Assembly (NCBI RefSeq): GCF_021647475.1
Contig: NZ_JAKIUR010000038.1
Location: 1-30,389 of the forward strand
Reading direction: 5' to 3'
DNA: 30,389 nt
From: Lutibacter sp.
GTDB taxonomy: Bacteria > Bacteroidota > Bacteroidia > Flavobacteriales > Flavobacteriaceae
Shown: in pieces, positions 22,860 through 30,389 of the stretch
Numbering within the stretch: the stretch's first letter is position 1
How the letters are laid out: each line of letters opens with the position of its first letter
The notes under the pieces: model-generated
Seen by the model: only the letters and a program-made list of their open reading frames with translations
Told to the model about the DNA's origin: nothing
Database searches by the model: none
Translations under genes and position numbers: made by a program

Positions 22860-23669
22860 ATGAAAGATAAAAGAGTATTGGTTGTTTCTTCTGAAGTAGC
22901 ACCATATTTACCTGAAAATGAATTGTCAACTACATCATTTGAAACCGCTAAAATGGTTCACGGAAAAGGTGGGCAAATTAGAATTTTTATGCCAAGATAT
23001 GGATTGATTAATGAACGAAGACACCAACTTCATGAAGTTATTAGACTGTCAGGTATGAACTTGGTTATTAATGATATGGATATGCCACTTATAATTAAAG
23101 TAGCTTCCATACCTAAAGAAAGAATGCAAGTTTATTTTATTGATAATGATGAATATTTTAAACGAAAAGCATTGTTTACAGATGAAGATGATAACCTGTT
23201 TAATGATAACGATGAAAGAGCAATATTTTTTGCAAAAGGAGTTGTTGAAACGGTTAAAAAATTAAATTGGGCTCCAGATATTATTCACGTTCATGGATGG
23301 ATGGCTTCATTATTACCTTTATATATTAAAGAATATTACAAAGACGACGCTTTGTTTGTTGACAGTAAAATAGTAACTTCTGTTTATAATACTGGTTTTG
23401 AAGGCCAGTTAAATAAAGAATTTTATAATAAAATTAAATTTGATAATATCAACGGATCTAAAGTTGAATCGATTTCTGAAAATCCTAACTATACAAATTT
23501 GCTTAAAATAGCAGTTGAAAACTCTGATGCAGTTATTAAAGCAAGTGATCATTTATCCGATGATTTAGAAGAACTTTTAAAAACCTGTAATAAACCAGTC
23601 TTAGAGCATGTTTCTATGGAAGAACTTGGAAATAGTTATACGGAATTTTATCTGAATGAAGTTTTATAA
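22860..23669 (+). CDS. Half-length glycogen/starch-synthase-like protein (GT5 N-terminal domain)
   Basis: A 269-aa protein matching only the N-terminal Rossmann domain of glycogen synthase. It opens RVLVVSSEVAPYLPENELST, has RIFMPRYGLINERRHQLHEVIRL, and later APDIIHVHGWMASLLPLYIK, all GT5 landmarks. Two features stand out: the ADP-glucose-binding KTGGL, expected right after EVAP, is replaced by LPENE; and the C-terminal domain that carries the rest of the active site is missing, although full GlgA is about 470-500 aa. Such short versions are typical of Bacteroidota next to panC (family knowledge). Glucan synthase activity on its own is doubtful; a sensing, scaffolding or modified role is possible. 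DUF4270 follows after 25 bases. Confidence 0.75.
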   Translation: MKDKRVLVVSSEVAPYLPENELSTTSFETAKMVHGKGGQIRIFMPRYGLINERRHQLHEVIRLSGMNLVINDMDMPLIIKVASIPKERMQVYFIDNDEYFKRKALFTDEDDNLFNDNDERAIFFAKGVVETVKKLNWAPDIIHVHGWMASLLPLYIKEYYKDDALFVDSKIVTSVYNTGFEGQLNKEFYNKIKFDNINGSKVESISENPNYTNLLKIAVENSDAVIKASDHLSDDLEELLKTCNKPVLEHVSMEELGNSYTEFYLNEVL

Positions 23670-23694
23670 TTAACCTCAAAAATCAAAAAAATAT

Positions 23695-25221
23695 ATGACA
23701 ACTAAAGTTGTAAACCTAATAAAATATATTAGTTTAAGTGCTTTTGTATTTTTAGCAATAATTTCTTGTGAAAAAACAATAGACAATGTAGGAGTTAACC
23801 TAGTAAATAATAATAATTTTAATTCAAGTAGTATTACTACAGATGTAATTGCTGAGAATAAGAATATTGATAAAGTTCCAATTAGTAACTTAGGTCAGTT
23901 TTTACTAGGAGTATATAATGATGCCGAATTTGGAAAATTAAAAGCCTCAATTATTACACAGTTAGCATTACCAACAATTGGAGAAGGATATACTTACGGA
24001 ACAAATTCAAAGATAGATTCTGTATTAATTTCAATTCCTTATCAAGCAACTAAACTTGATAATTATTCTAATGGGAGACCTCAATTCTCTATTGATTCTG
24101 TTATAGGAAATTCAGATAATGAGTTTAAACTTAGTGTTTATGAGTTAAAAACCTTTTTAAACACTTTAGATCCGAATGATCCTTCAAAGCCAGCAATTTA
24201 TTATTCTGATAAAGTGTTTGACAAAGGAAATACAGCCTTATATTCAGGAAATTTTAAAATAAATCCAAACGATACAGTATCTTACATAAAACGCTATATG
24301 CCCGACGGTGTAACTGTTTTTGATATAGATACTTTAAAAACAACAACTAAAAGTCCAAGTATTCACATTCCATTAGATGAAAATCAAATAAAACAATTAT
24401 TTGTTGATACGGCAGGTACCTCGGAATTTGAAACATTAGATAATTTTCAACATATATTTAGAGGATTGTATATTGAAGCTGATGAATTAGTAAATCCTAA
24501 TTCTCATTTAGTTTCACTTAATTTGGCAAAAGCAAATATGACCATTTTTTATTCGGATGATGAAGATGAAGGTGAAACTCAAGATTTAAATGGAAATGGT
24601 GTTGAAGGAGAACAAGGTGTTAGGGTAAAACATGAATATGTATTTCCTTTTGGAACAATTAAATCTAATTATTTAGATAGAGATTTAACAAACTCAAAAC
24701 AAAGCGGAACAGATAAATTATATGTTCAAGGAGCAGCAGGTTCTATGGCAACCATAGCTATTTTAGGGGCGGAAGATTTAGACGCCTTAAAACAAAACCA
24801 ATGGTTAATTACAGATGCTAGCTTAACGTTATACGTAGATCAAAATGCTTCTAGCAACATTGTTCCAGAGCGATTGTTTCTCTATAATTTTGATGATAAT
24901 TTGCAGTTAAAAGATATGATAACGGAAGGAAAATCATCTTTTGGAGGTGATTTAGTATTAGATGAAAATGGGAATCCATATAAGTATGTTTTTAAAATTA
25001 CAGATTACATTTCAGATGTTCTTAATGAAAATGATCCTGCTCCAGTATATAAATTAGGGTTAAAAGTTTTTAATCCAACCGATGACCCTACAAATTTTTT
25101 AGATACAAAAATTAAAGACTTTAGTTGGACTCCAAAAGGAGTAGTTTTATATGGAAGCGATGCAAGTTTTCAAGATAAAAAAGCAACACTCAAAATATCA
25201 TATTCAGAATTAAATAACTAA
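23695..25221 (+). CDS. DUF4270 lipoprotein
   Basis: A 508-aa surface or periplasmic lipoprotein. After MTTKVVNLIKYISLSAFVFLAIISC a lipobox ends at Cys25, followed by EKTIDNVG. The remainder is mostly beta-strand, with an acidic DDEDEGETQDLNGNGVEGEQG stretch (about 283-303) that could bind calcium. Such DUF4270 proteins are widespread in Bacteroidota and are commonly placed between the half glycogen synthase and glmS, as here. No enzymatic motif is visible. It lies 25 bases after the preceding gene and 12 bases before glmS. Confidence 0.8.
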   Translation: MTTKVVNLIKYISLSAFVFLAIISCEKTIDNVGVNLVNNNNFNSSSITTDVIAENKNIDKVPISNLGQFLLGVYNDAEFGKLKASIITQLALPTIGEGYTYGTNSKIDSVLISIPYQATKLDNYSNGRPQFSIDSVIGNSDNEFKLSVYELKTFLNTLDPNDPSKPAIYYSDKVFDKGNTALYSGNFKINPNDTVSYIKRYMPDGVTVFDIDTLKTTTKSPSIHIPLDENQIKQLFVDTAGTSEFETLDNFQHIFRGLYIEADELVNPNSHLVSLNLAKANMTIFYSDDEDEGETQDLNGNGVEGEQGVRVKHEYVFPFGTIKSNYLDRDLTNSKQSGTDKLYVQGAAGSMATIAILGAEDLDALKQNQWLITDASLTLYVDQNASSNIVPERLFLYNFDDNLQLKDMITEGKSSFGGDLVLDENGNPYKYVFKITDYISDVLNENDPAPVYKLGLKVFNPTDDPTNFLDTKIKDFSWTPKGVVLYGSDASFQDKKATLKISYSELNN

Positions 25222-25233
25222 TCATAGATTATC

Positions 25234-27084
25234 ATGTGCGGAATAGTTGGCTATTTGGGATTTAGAAAAGCATATCCAATTGTAATAAAAGGATTACAAC
25301 GATTAGAATATAGAGGTTATGACAGTGCAGGAGTTGTTTTAACTAATGATAATGAATTGAATTTATATAAAACTAAAGGTAAGGTTTCCGATTTAAAAAA
25401 AATTGCCGAAACTCAAAATATTGATGGAAATTTAGCTTTAGGTCATACTCGTTGGGCAACTCATGGTATTCCAAATGATGCAAATTCACATCCACACGTT
25501 TCAAATTCAGGTAATTTAGTAATAGTTCATAATGGAATAATTGAAAATTACAATTCCCTTAAAAAGGAATTAATAAAAAGAGGTTACTCTTTTGACAGTG
25601 ATACTGATACCGAAATTTTAATTAATTTAATTGAAGAATTTAAAAAAACAAATAATTGTAAACTAGGTAAAGCGGTTCAATTGGCATTAAAAAGTGTTAT
25701 TGGAGCTTATGCCATTGCTGTTTATGACAGAACTAAATCAGACGAGATAATTGTAGCTCGATTAGGTAGCCCAATTGCAATTGGAGTTGGTGAAGATAAT
25801 AAAGAATTTTTTGTAGCTTCTGATGCTTCTCCATTTATTGAATACACCAAAGATGCTGTTTATTTAGAGGATGAAGAATTAGCCATAATTAAGCTAGGAA
25901 AAGATTTAAGAGTTCGAAAAATTAAAGATGATTCTTTTGTTGAACCAAATATTAATGAATTACAATTAAACTTAGATCAAATTGAAAAAGGTGGTTACGA
26001 CCATTTTATGTTAAAAGAAATTCATGAACAGCCAAATGCAATTCTAGACACTTATAGAGGTAGATTACTTGCGGATAGAGGTCTAATTAAAATGGGGAGT
26101 GTAGATAATAATATCACTAAATTTTTAAATGCAAATCGAATTATAATTGTTGCTTGTGGAACATCTTGGCATGCTGGTTTAGTTGGAGAATATTTATTTG
26201 AAGATTTAGCTAGAATTCCTGTAGAAGTTGAATACGCATCAGAATTTAGATATAGAAATCCTATTATCAACAAAAATGATGTTGTAATTGCAATTTCTCA
26301 ATCTGGAGAAACCGCTGATACTTTAGCCGCTGTTAAACTAGCAAAAGAAAAAGGAGCTTTTGTTTTTGGAATTTGTAATGTCGTTGGTTCATCAATTGCC
26401 AGAGAAACTAATTCTGGAGCATACACGCATGCCGGACCTGAAATAGGAGTTGCTTCAACTAAAGCATTTACAACTCAAATTACTATTTTATCTTTAATAG
26501 CTTTAAAACTTGGAAATTTGAGAGGAGAATTATCAAATTCAACCTATCAGAAGTATTTACATGAAATGGTATTAATCCCATCTAAAATTGAGCAGTTACT
26601 TAAAATTGATTCGAAAATAAAAGAAATTGCTTCTATTTATAAAGATGTTTCTAATTTTTTATATTTAGGTAGAGGTTATAATTTTCCAGTGGCTTTAGAA
26701 GGAGCACTTAAGTTAAAAGAAATATCTTATATTCATGCAGAAGGATATCCTGCTGCAGAAATGAAACATGGACCTATTGCCTTAATTGATGAGTCTATGC
26801 CCGTAGTGGTTATTGCTACTAATAGAGGTCATTATGATAAGGTGGTAAGCAATATCCAAGAAATTAAAGCAAGAAAAGGGAAAATTATTGCTATTGTAAC
26901 CAAGGGAGATACTATTGTTAAAGAAATAGCAGATCATGTTATAGAAATCCCTCAAGCTTCAGAATCTTTATATCCTTTATTAACTACAATTCCTTTGCAA
27001 TTATTATCATATTATATTGCAGTTATGCGTGGTTGTAATGTGGATCAACCACGTAATTTAGCGAAGTCAGTTACGGTAGAATAA
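25234..27084 (+). CDS. glmS: Glutamine--fructose-6-phosphate aminotransferase (isomerizing)
   Basis: A 616-aa enzyme that makes glucosamine-6-phosphate, the entry to peptidoglycan and lipopolysaccharide amino sugars. The N-terminal glutaminase domain begins at nucleophile Cys2 (MCGIVGYLG), with HTRWATHG at 71-78 and the ammonia-channel region following. Two SIS sugar isomerase domains follow (CGTSWHAGLVGEYL at about 307-320, then FLYLGRGYNFPVALEGALKLKE). The protein ends with the conserved DQPRNLAKSVTVE. There is no glmS ribozyme ahead: the gap to DUF4270 is 12 bases. Its stop abuts the psuG stop on the other strand. Confidence 0.98.
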   Translation: MCGIVGYLGFRKAYPIVIKGLQRLEYRGYDSAGVVLTNDNELNLYKTKGKVSDLKKIAETQNIDGNLALGHTRWATHGIPNDANSHPHVSNSGNLVIVHNGIIENYNSLKKELIKRGYSFDSDTDTEILINLIEEFKKTNNCKLGKAVQLALKSVIGAYAIAVYDRTKSDEIIVARLGSPIAIGVGEDNKEFFVASDASPFIEYTKDAVYLEDEELAIIKLGKDLRVRKIKDDSFVEPNINELQLNLDQIEKGGYDHFMLKEIHEQPNAILDTYRGRLLADRGLIKMGSVDNNITKFLNANRIIIVACGTSWHAGLVGEYLFEDLARIPVEVEYASEFRYRNPIINKNDVVIAISQSGETADTLAAVKLAKEKGAFVFGICNVVGSSIARETNSGAYTHAGPEIGVASTKAFTTQITILSLIALKLGNLRGELSNSTYQKYLHEMVLIPSKIEQLLKIDSKIKEIASIYKDVSNFLYLGRGYNFPVALEGALKLKEISYIHAEGYPAAEMKHGPIALIDESMPVVVIATNRGHYDKVVSNIQEIKARKGKIIAIVTKGDTIVKEIADHVIEIPQASESLYPLLTTIPLQLLSYYIAVMRGCNVDQPRNLAKSVTVE

Positions 27085-28008
27085 TTAGTTATTTGTTAGT
27101 TTTACATAGTCACAAGCAATTTTCGCAGCTAATTCAGCATTATTAAATACTAGCTTTATATTGGTTTCCAAACTTTTTCCGTGAGTTAAATTGACTATTT
27201 TTTCTAATAAAAAAGGAGTACTTTCTTTTCCTTTTATCCCTAATTTATCAGCTTCTAAAAGTGCATCATCAATGGTTTTCATAATTTTAGTGTAATCCAT
27301 TTGATAAATAGAAGGAATAGGATTTGCAATAACCACACCTCCTTGTAGGTTTAAATCCCATTTACTTTTTAAAAAGTTTGCTATTTCCTGTGGTGAATCT
27401 AGTTTAAAATCTACGTTCAAACCACTTTTACGAGTATAAAACGCAGGTAATTCTTTGGTTTTATAACCAATTACAGGAACTCCTTGAGTTTCTAAATACT
27501 CCAACGTTAAATGAAGGTCTAAAATGGCTTTTGCACCTGCACAAACTACGGCAACATTTGTATGAGCTAGTTCTTGTAAATCTGCTGAAATATCAAAGCT
27601 TTCAGTAGCACCTCTATGAACTCCGCCAATACCACCAGTAGCAAAAATTTTAATTCCTGCCATTTGTGCAATAATCATGGTTGAAGCAACAGTGGTTGCA
27701 CCATTTAATTTTTTAGAAACTAAATAAGGAATATCTCTTCTGCTTGTCTTAATTACTTTTGGTCCTTCCTGTGCTAATAATTTAATTTCGATATTACTTA
27801 AACCAGCTTTTAATTTTCCATTAATTATAGCAATAGTTGCAGGAATGGCATTATTATCTCTTACAATTTGTTCAACTTGTAATGCAGTTTCCATGTTTTT
27901 AGGATAAGGCATTCCGTGTGAAATAATGGTAGATTCTAGTGCTACAACAGGTTTGTTATTAGCAAGTGCTTGCTTAACTTCAGGACTTATTTCTAAAAAA
28001 GAATTCAT
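27085..28008 (-). CDS. psuG: Pseudouridine-5'-phosphate glycosidase
   Basis: A 307-aa enzyme of the indigoidine-synthase A fold that breaks the C-C glycosidic bond of pseudouridine 5'-phosphate into uracil and ribose 5-phosphate. VVALESTIISHGMPYPKN (21-38; Glu25 in the active-site region), TIAIINGKLKAGL, TVASTMIIAQMAGIKIFATGGIGGVHRG and the CAGAKAILDLHLTLEYLE segment are strongly conserved. Length is normal. The start overlaps the stop of the kinase gene (ATGA), so the two products are made together, as in many psuK-psuG pairs where the kinase makes the substrate of the glycosidase. Confidence 0.96.
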   Translation of the reverse strand: MNSFLEISPEVKQALANNKPVVALESTIISHGMPYPKNMETALQVEQIVRDNNAIPATIAIINGKLKAGLSNIEIKLLAQEGPKVIKTSRRDIPYLVSKKLNGATTVASTMIIAQMAGIKIFATGGIGGVHRGATESFDISADLQELAHTNVAVVCAGAKAILDLHLTLEYLETQGVPVIGYKTKELPAFYTRKSGLNVDFKLDSPQEIANFLKSKWDLNLQGGVVIANPIPSIYQMDYTKIMKTIDDALLEADKLGIKGKESTPFLLEKIVNLTHGKSLETNIKLVFNNAELAAKIACDYVKLTNN

Positions 28009-29090
28009 TTTAATATTTTTATTTGGGTATTGATTTTTTGTTGTAATTCTGGGTGTACATTATCTTCATGTTCTAAAGTAACGGCAGCACAAGCCATACC
28101 AAAAGTGGCACTTTCTTTAAGTGATTTATTTTGTAAATCATAAAAAATAAATCCCGCCATAAAAGCATCACCAGCACCATTAGCGTTTATAATACTTATT
28201 TTTTGAGGTTTTATAAAGCCTTTTATTTTAGCATTGCTGTAAAAAGCTCCATCACTTCCTAAAGTAATACATACGTTTTTAACTCCTATTTTGTGAAAAT
28301 AATTGGCAAGTTTAGAAACATCAGTAATTTTTTTAATTTTTAAACCGCTTAAAATTTCTGCTTCTAATCGATTGACTTTTAATAGATGTAAATATTTTAA
28401 AAGATCTTTAGCACGTAGAGCTTTTGAACCTGCTACCGCATCTAAAAATAGTTTTTGAGAATGATAATTAGTAGCAACTTCATCTAAAATTATTTTAGGC
28501 ATATTGGTATCTAAAACAATACATTTGGCTTTTTGTAAAATTTTATGCTTTTTTTTGATAAAAGCTAGGCTAAACTGATTGTAAATATTCATAGCTGAAA
28601 GCCCTAAAGCCATATCGTTATGTTCATCCATAATTGCTAAGTGAACTGATGTTGGCTGGTTTTTTAAAAATAAACTATCTAAAATATCTAATCCAATTTG
28701 TTGTGAATGGGATTTAAGTTGACGGCCATTAGTATCATCACCAATTACACTTATTAATTTTGTATTTAAACCAAGTCTTACTAAATTTTCAGCAATATTT
28801 CTGCCAACTCCTCCCATGGAAATTTTAAGAGTTCCTTGGTTGGAATCTTTCAAAACCAAAGGAACATCTGTAAAACCAACAATATCAACATTTGCACCTC
28901 CTAAAACAACCAAATAAGGAGCTTCATTAATAATGTATCCTTTCCCTTTTAGATAGCCTTTCTTTAGCAAGTTACTTAAATGTACACCCACAGATGAGCG
29001 TTTAATACCTAACATATTTGCAAGTTCTTGTTGAGATATTAAAGGATTTTCTTTAAGAATAATTAAAATTTCTTGTTCGCGCTTAGTCAT
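28005..29090 (-). CDS. psuK: Pseudouridine kinase, PfkB family, with N-terminal helix-turn-helix
   Basis: A 361-aa protein in two parts. Residues about 1-55 are a winged helix-turn-helix (EILIILKENPLISQQELANMLGIKRSSVGVHLSNLLKKGYL). Residues 58-361 are a PfkB-type sugar kinase with GGANVDI (64-70), SMGGVGRNIAENLVRLG (91-107) and the catalytic NGAGDAFMAGF (GAGD 305-308). It phosphorylates pseudouridine at the 5' position; the substrate follows from the partner psuG, to which it is coupled by an ATGA overlap. The fused DNA-binding domain and the perfect palindrome just upstream (29104-29123) suggest that this enzyme also regulates its own promoter (inference). A wider nucleoside range is possible. 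Confidence 0.88.
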   Translation of the reverse strand: MTKREQEILIILKENPLISQQELANMLGIKRSSVGVHLSNLLKKGYLKGKGYIINEAPYLVVLGGANVDIVGFTDVPLVLKDSNQGTLKISMGGVGRNIAENLVRLGLNTKLISVIGDDTNGRQLKSHSQQIGLDILDSLFLKNQPTSVHLAIMDEHNDMALGLSAMNIYNQFSLAFIKKKHKILQKAKCIVLDTNMPKIILDEVATNYHSQKLFLDAVAGSKALRAKDLLKYLHLLKVNRLEAEILSGLKIKKITDVSKLANYFHKIGVKNVCITLGSDGAFYSNAKIKGFIKPQKISIINANGAGDAFMAGFIFYDLQNKSLKESATFGMACAAVTLEHEDNVHPELQQKINTQIKILK

Positions 29091-29103
29091 TTTTATCTAA
29101 ATT

Positions 29104-29123
29104 AATGTTTAAAACTAAACATT
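29104..29123. promoter_or_regulatory. Perfect palindrome, likely operator between psuK and btpA
   Basis: AATGTTTA, spacer AAAC, then TAAACATT: 8-bp perfect arms, centred 23 bases upstream of the psuK start and about 51 bases before the btpA-like start. Minus-strand TAGTTTTA inside it resembles a -7 box, so a bound protein would block psuK transcription. The best candidate binder is the HTH domain of psuK itself. Confidence 0.5.
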
Positions 29124-29164
29124 TGTGTAAATTTACATTTTAATTGAATAATACATTTTGTTTT

Positions 29165-29974
29165 ATGGAAAAATTTATCAGAATTTTTAAAAGAAATCAG
29201 GTAATTATTGGAATGATTCATTTGAAAGCCTTACCAGGTACACCGGGTTATACAAATAATAATAACGAAATTTTAGAAACAGCTTTAAAAGAAGCCCAAT
29301 TATATAAAAAGGCAGGAATAGATGCTTTAGCAATAGAAAACATGCATGATGTGCCTTATATAAAAAATGAAGTAGGTCATGAAATTAGTGCAATGATGAC
29401 GCTTATTGGTTCTCAAATTAAGCAAACAACTCAATTACCTTGTGGTATTCAGATTTTATCTTCAGCAAATAGAGCCGCACTAGCTGTTGCAAAAGCTGCA
29501 AATTTAGATTTTATTCGTGCTGAAGGATTTGTATTTGGTCATTTGGCGGATGAAGGTTATATAGATTCTTGTGCAGGAGATTTGTTGCGTTACAGAAAAC
29601 AAATTGATGCGGAACATATAGCGGTTTTTACAGATATTAAAAAGAAACATAGTTCACATGCATTAACCTCAGATATTAGTTTAGAAGAAACCGCCAAAAC
29701 AGCGGAGTATTTTAGAAGTGATGGCTTAATAATTACAGGAACAAGTACTGGTGAAGAAGCTAGTATTGAAGAAGTAAACGCCGTTAAAAATGTTTGTAAA
29801 ATTCCAGTAATTGTTGGCTCAGGTGTAACTTTAGAAAATTTAGAAACATACTTACCAAAAGCAGATGCTTTAATTGTTGGCTCCTGGTTTAAAGAAAACG
29901 GCTATTGGGCAAATGCTTTAAATTATGACAAAATTGTATGTTTTATGGAGGAAGCAAAACGAATTAGAAGTTAA
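29165..29974 (+). CDS. BtpA/SgcQ-family TIM-barrel protein
   Basis: A 269-aa protein from the ATG at 29165 (MEKFIRIFKRNQVIIGMIHLKALPG); an upstream TTG in the same frame would add 7 residues and is less likely. It matches the BtpA/SgcQ family by GMIHLKALPGTPGY, AGIDALAIENMHDVPYI, RAEGFVFGHLADEGYIDSCAGDLLRYR, DIKKKHSSHALTSDISLEETA and the phosphate-loop-like PVIVGSGVTLENLETYLPKADALIVGSWFK. The barrel and the C-terminal phosphate loop suggest a phosphorylated substrate. BtpA was named for a photosystem I role in cyanobacteria that cannot apply here. It is divergent from psuK-psuG, which points to nucleoside or ribose metabolism, but the reaction is not known. Confidence 0.8.
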   Translation: MEKFIRIFKRNQVIIGMIHLKALPGTPGYTNNNNEILETALKEAQLYKKAGIDALAIENMHDVPYIKNEVGHEISAMMTLIGSQIKQTTQLPCGIQILSSANRAALAVAKAANLDFIRAEGFVFGHLADEGYIDSCAGDLLRYRKQIDAEHIAVFTDIKKKHSSHALTSDISLEETAKTAEYFRSDGLIITGTSTGEEASIEEVNAVKNVCKIPVIVGSGVTLENLETYLPKADALIVGSWFKENGYWANALNYDKIVCFMEEAKRIRS

Positions 29975-29989
29975 TTCGTTTCAATCTAT

Positions 29990-30235
29990 TTATTTTATGG
30001 CATCATGAATCATGGTTTGGTTTCCACCATTCCATAAAGTTAAAATATCGGTAGCTACTTGAGCACCGCTTCCGGCAGCAATAGCAAATTGACTTCTCCA
30101 TCCGGCTAAAACACCAGCAACATAAATACCTTCTGTTACTAAGTGATTGTTGTTTAAAAGCATTATTCGTTCTTTTTCAGGTGGTAATCCAATATGTGGT
30201 TTAACAAATTCATTTAAACCTTCAATATTAAATAG
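29990..30235 (-). pseudogene. 3' fragment of a thioredoxin-reductase-like FAD/NAD(P) oxidoreductase
   Basis: The minus-strand frame codes for 81 residues ending TLWNGGNQTMIHDAIK. The segment GIYVAGVLAGWRSQFAIAAG, followed by SGAQVATDIL, is the C-terminal FAD-binding block of pyridine-nucleotide-disulphide oxidoreductases, close to the thioredoxin-reductase-like proteins of flavobacteria. Upstream the frame meets a TGA at 30236-30238 and similarity stops abruptly, so the N-terminal two thirds or more are missing in this window. The preceding DNA looks like an insertion-sequence end. The remnant has no start codon with the family N-terminus and should be inactive. It runs convergent with the BtpA-family gene. 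Confidence 0.7.
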
Positions 30236-30389
30236 TCAATCCTCAAAAAGCACTATTTCGGATTGATTTAAGCCACATTTAAAATTGAATTGAACTTTAT
30301 TCTATAGCGTATTGCTATTTTGAATTTCAAAATTATCCACACAATAGAAGTTTTTAACTTTTTCATCAATTTCCTAAAGTTAAATCCAG
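30236..30389 (-). mobile_element. Probable end of an insertion sequence (transposase C-terminus)
   Basis: On the minus strand the first codons from the window edge read GFNFRKLMK and then hit a stop (30355-30357). After shifting one base within the A-run, the frame continues KTSIVWIILKFKIAIRYRIK and stops at 30269-30271. Together these look like the C-terminal end of an IS5-type transposase with a one-base frameshift, or one that ends early. A TCAATCC/GGATTGA inverted pair (30236-30242, 30261-30267) lies at the junction with the oxidoreductase fragment and may be part of the IS end. The rest of the element lies outside the window. Confidence 0.4.

Noticed and set aside
25222..25233. glmS ribozyme upstream of glmS
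   Set aside because: Only 12 bases separate DUF4270 from glmS, and the ribozyme is a feature of Bacillota.

Overview
The window is AT-rich, densely coded DNA from a member of the Bacteroidota, very probably a marine-type Flavobacteriaceae. The evidence is the gene families (DUF4270, DUF4271 and DUF4296 proteins, a half-length glycogen-synthase-like protein, a dihydroorotase with the DDQVHFRE signature), the -7 promoter boxes of the TAnnTTTG type upstream of many genes, and palindromic repeats of a kind common in flavobacterial intergenic DNA. No tRNA, rRNA or CRISPR array was seen.

Layout. 1-2070: minus-strand housekeeping genes (hemG-type protoporphyrinogen oxidase, cold-shock protein, gpsA). 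2071-2574: a repeat-rich gap with a paired-hairpin repeat, a likely promoter and a 196-bp element with terminal inverted repeats. 2575-5323: a plus-strand run of flippase, secreted esterase and dut. 5324-5666: a second repeat-rich gap. 5667-7113: recA and a divergent small cupin. 7268-12060: an accessory block with a single-chain restriction-modification-specificity enzyme of 1295 aa (type IIB, AloI-like architecture), its translationally coupled HTH controller, and a nucleoside-deoxyribosyltransferase-fold protein sitting just behind tyrS. 12076-15051: tyrS, diverging from an NAD-dependent epimerase and a transglutaminase-like protein. 15059-17611: a minus-strand operon of GT2 polyprenol-phosphate sugar transferase, dihydroorotase and a DUF4296 lipoprotein. 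17680-19106: DUF4271 membrane protein and hemD. 19152-22751: a minus-strand operon panC-panD-membrane protein-radA. 22860-27084: half glycogen synthase, DUF4270 lipoprotein and glmS. 27085-29974: psuG and an HTH-fused PfkB kinase (pseudouridine catabolism), divergent from a BtpA-family TIM-barrel gene across a perfect operator-like palindrome. 29990-30389: the 3' remnant of a flavin oxidoreductase, cut off by what looks like the end of an insertion sequence.

Most of the window is core metabolism: heme (hemG, hemD), pyrimidines (pyrC, dut), pantothenate (panC, panD), cell envelope (flippase, GT2, glmS, gpsA) and recombination (recA, radA). The accessory interest lies in the restriction-modification block with its enzymatic neighbour, the layered small repeats in the two large gaps, and the self-contained pseudouridine locus. 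Starts given here differ from the longest reading frame where an internal ATG fits the signal peptide, family N-terminus or operon spacing better.
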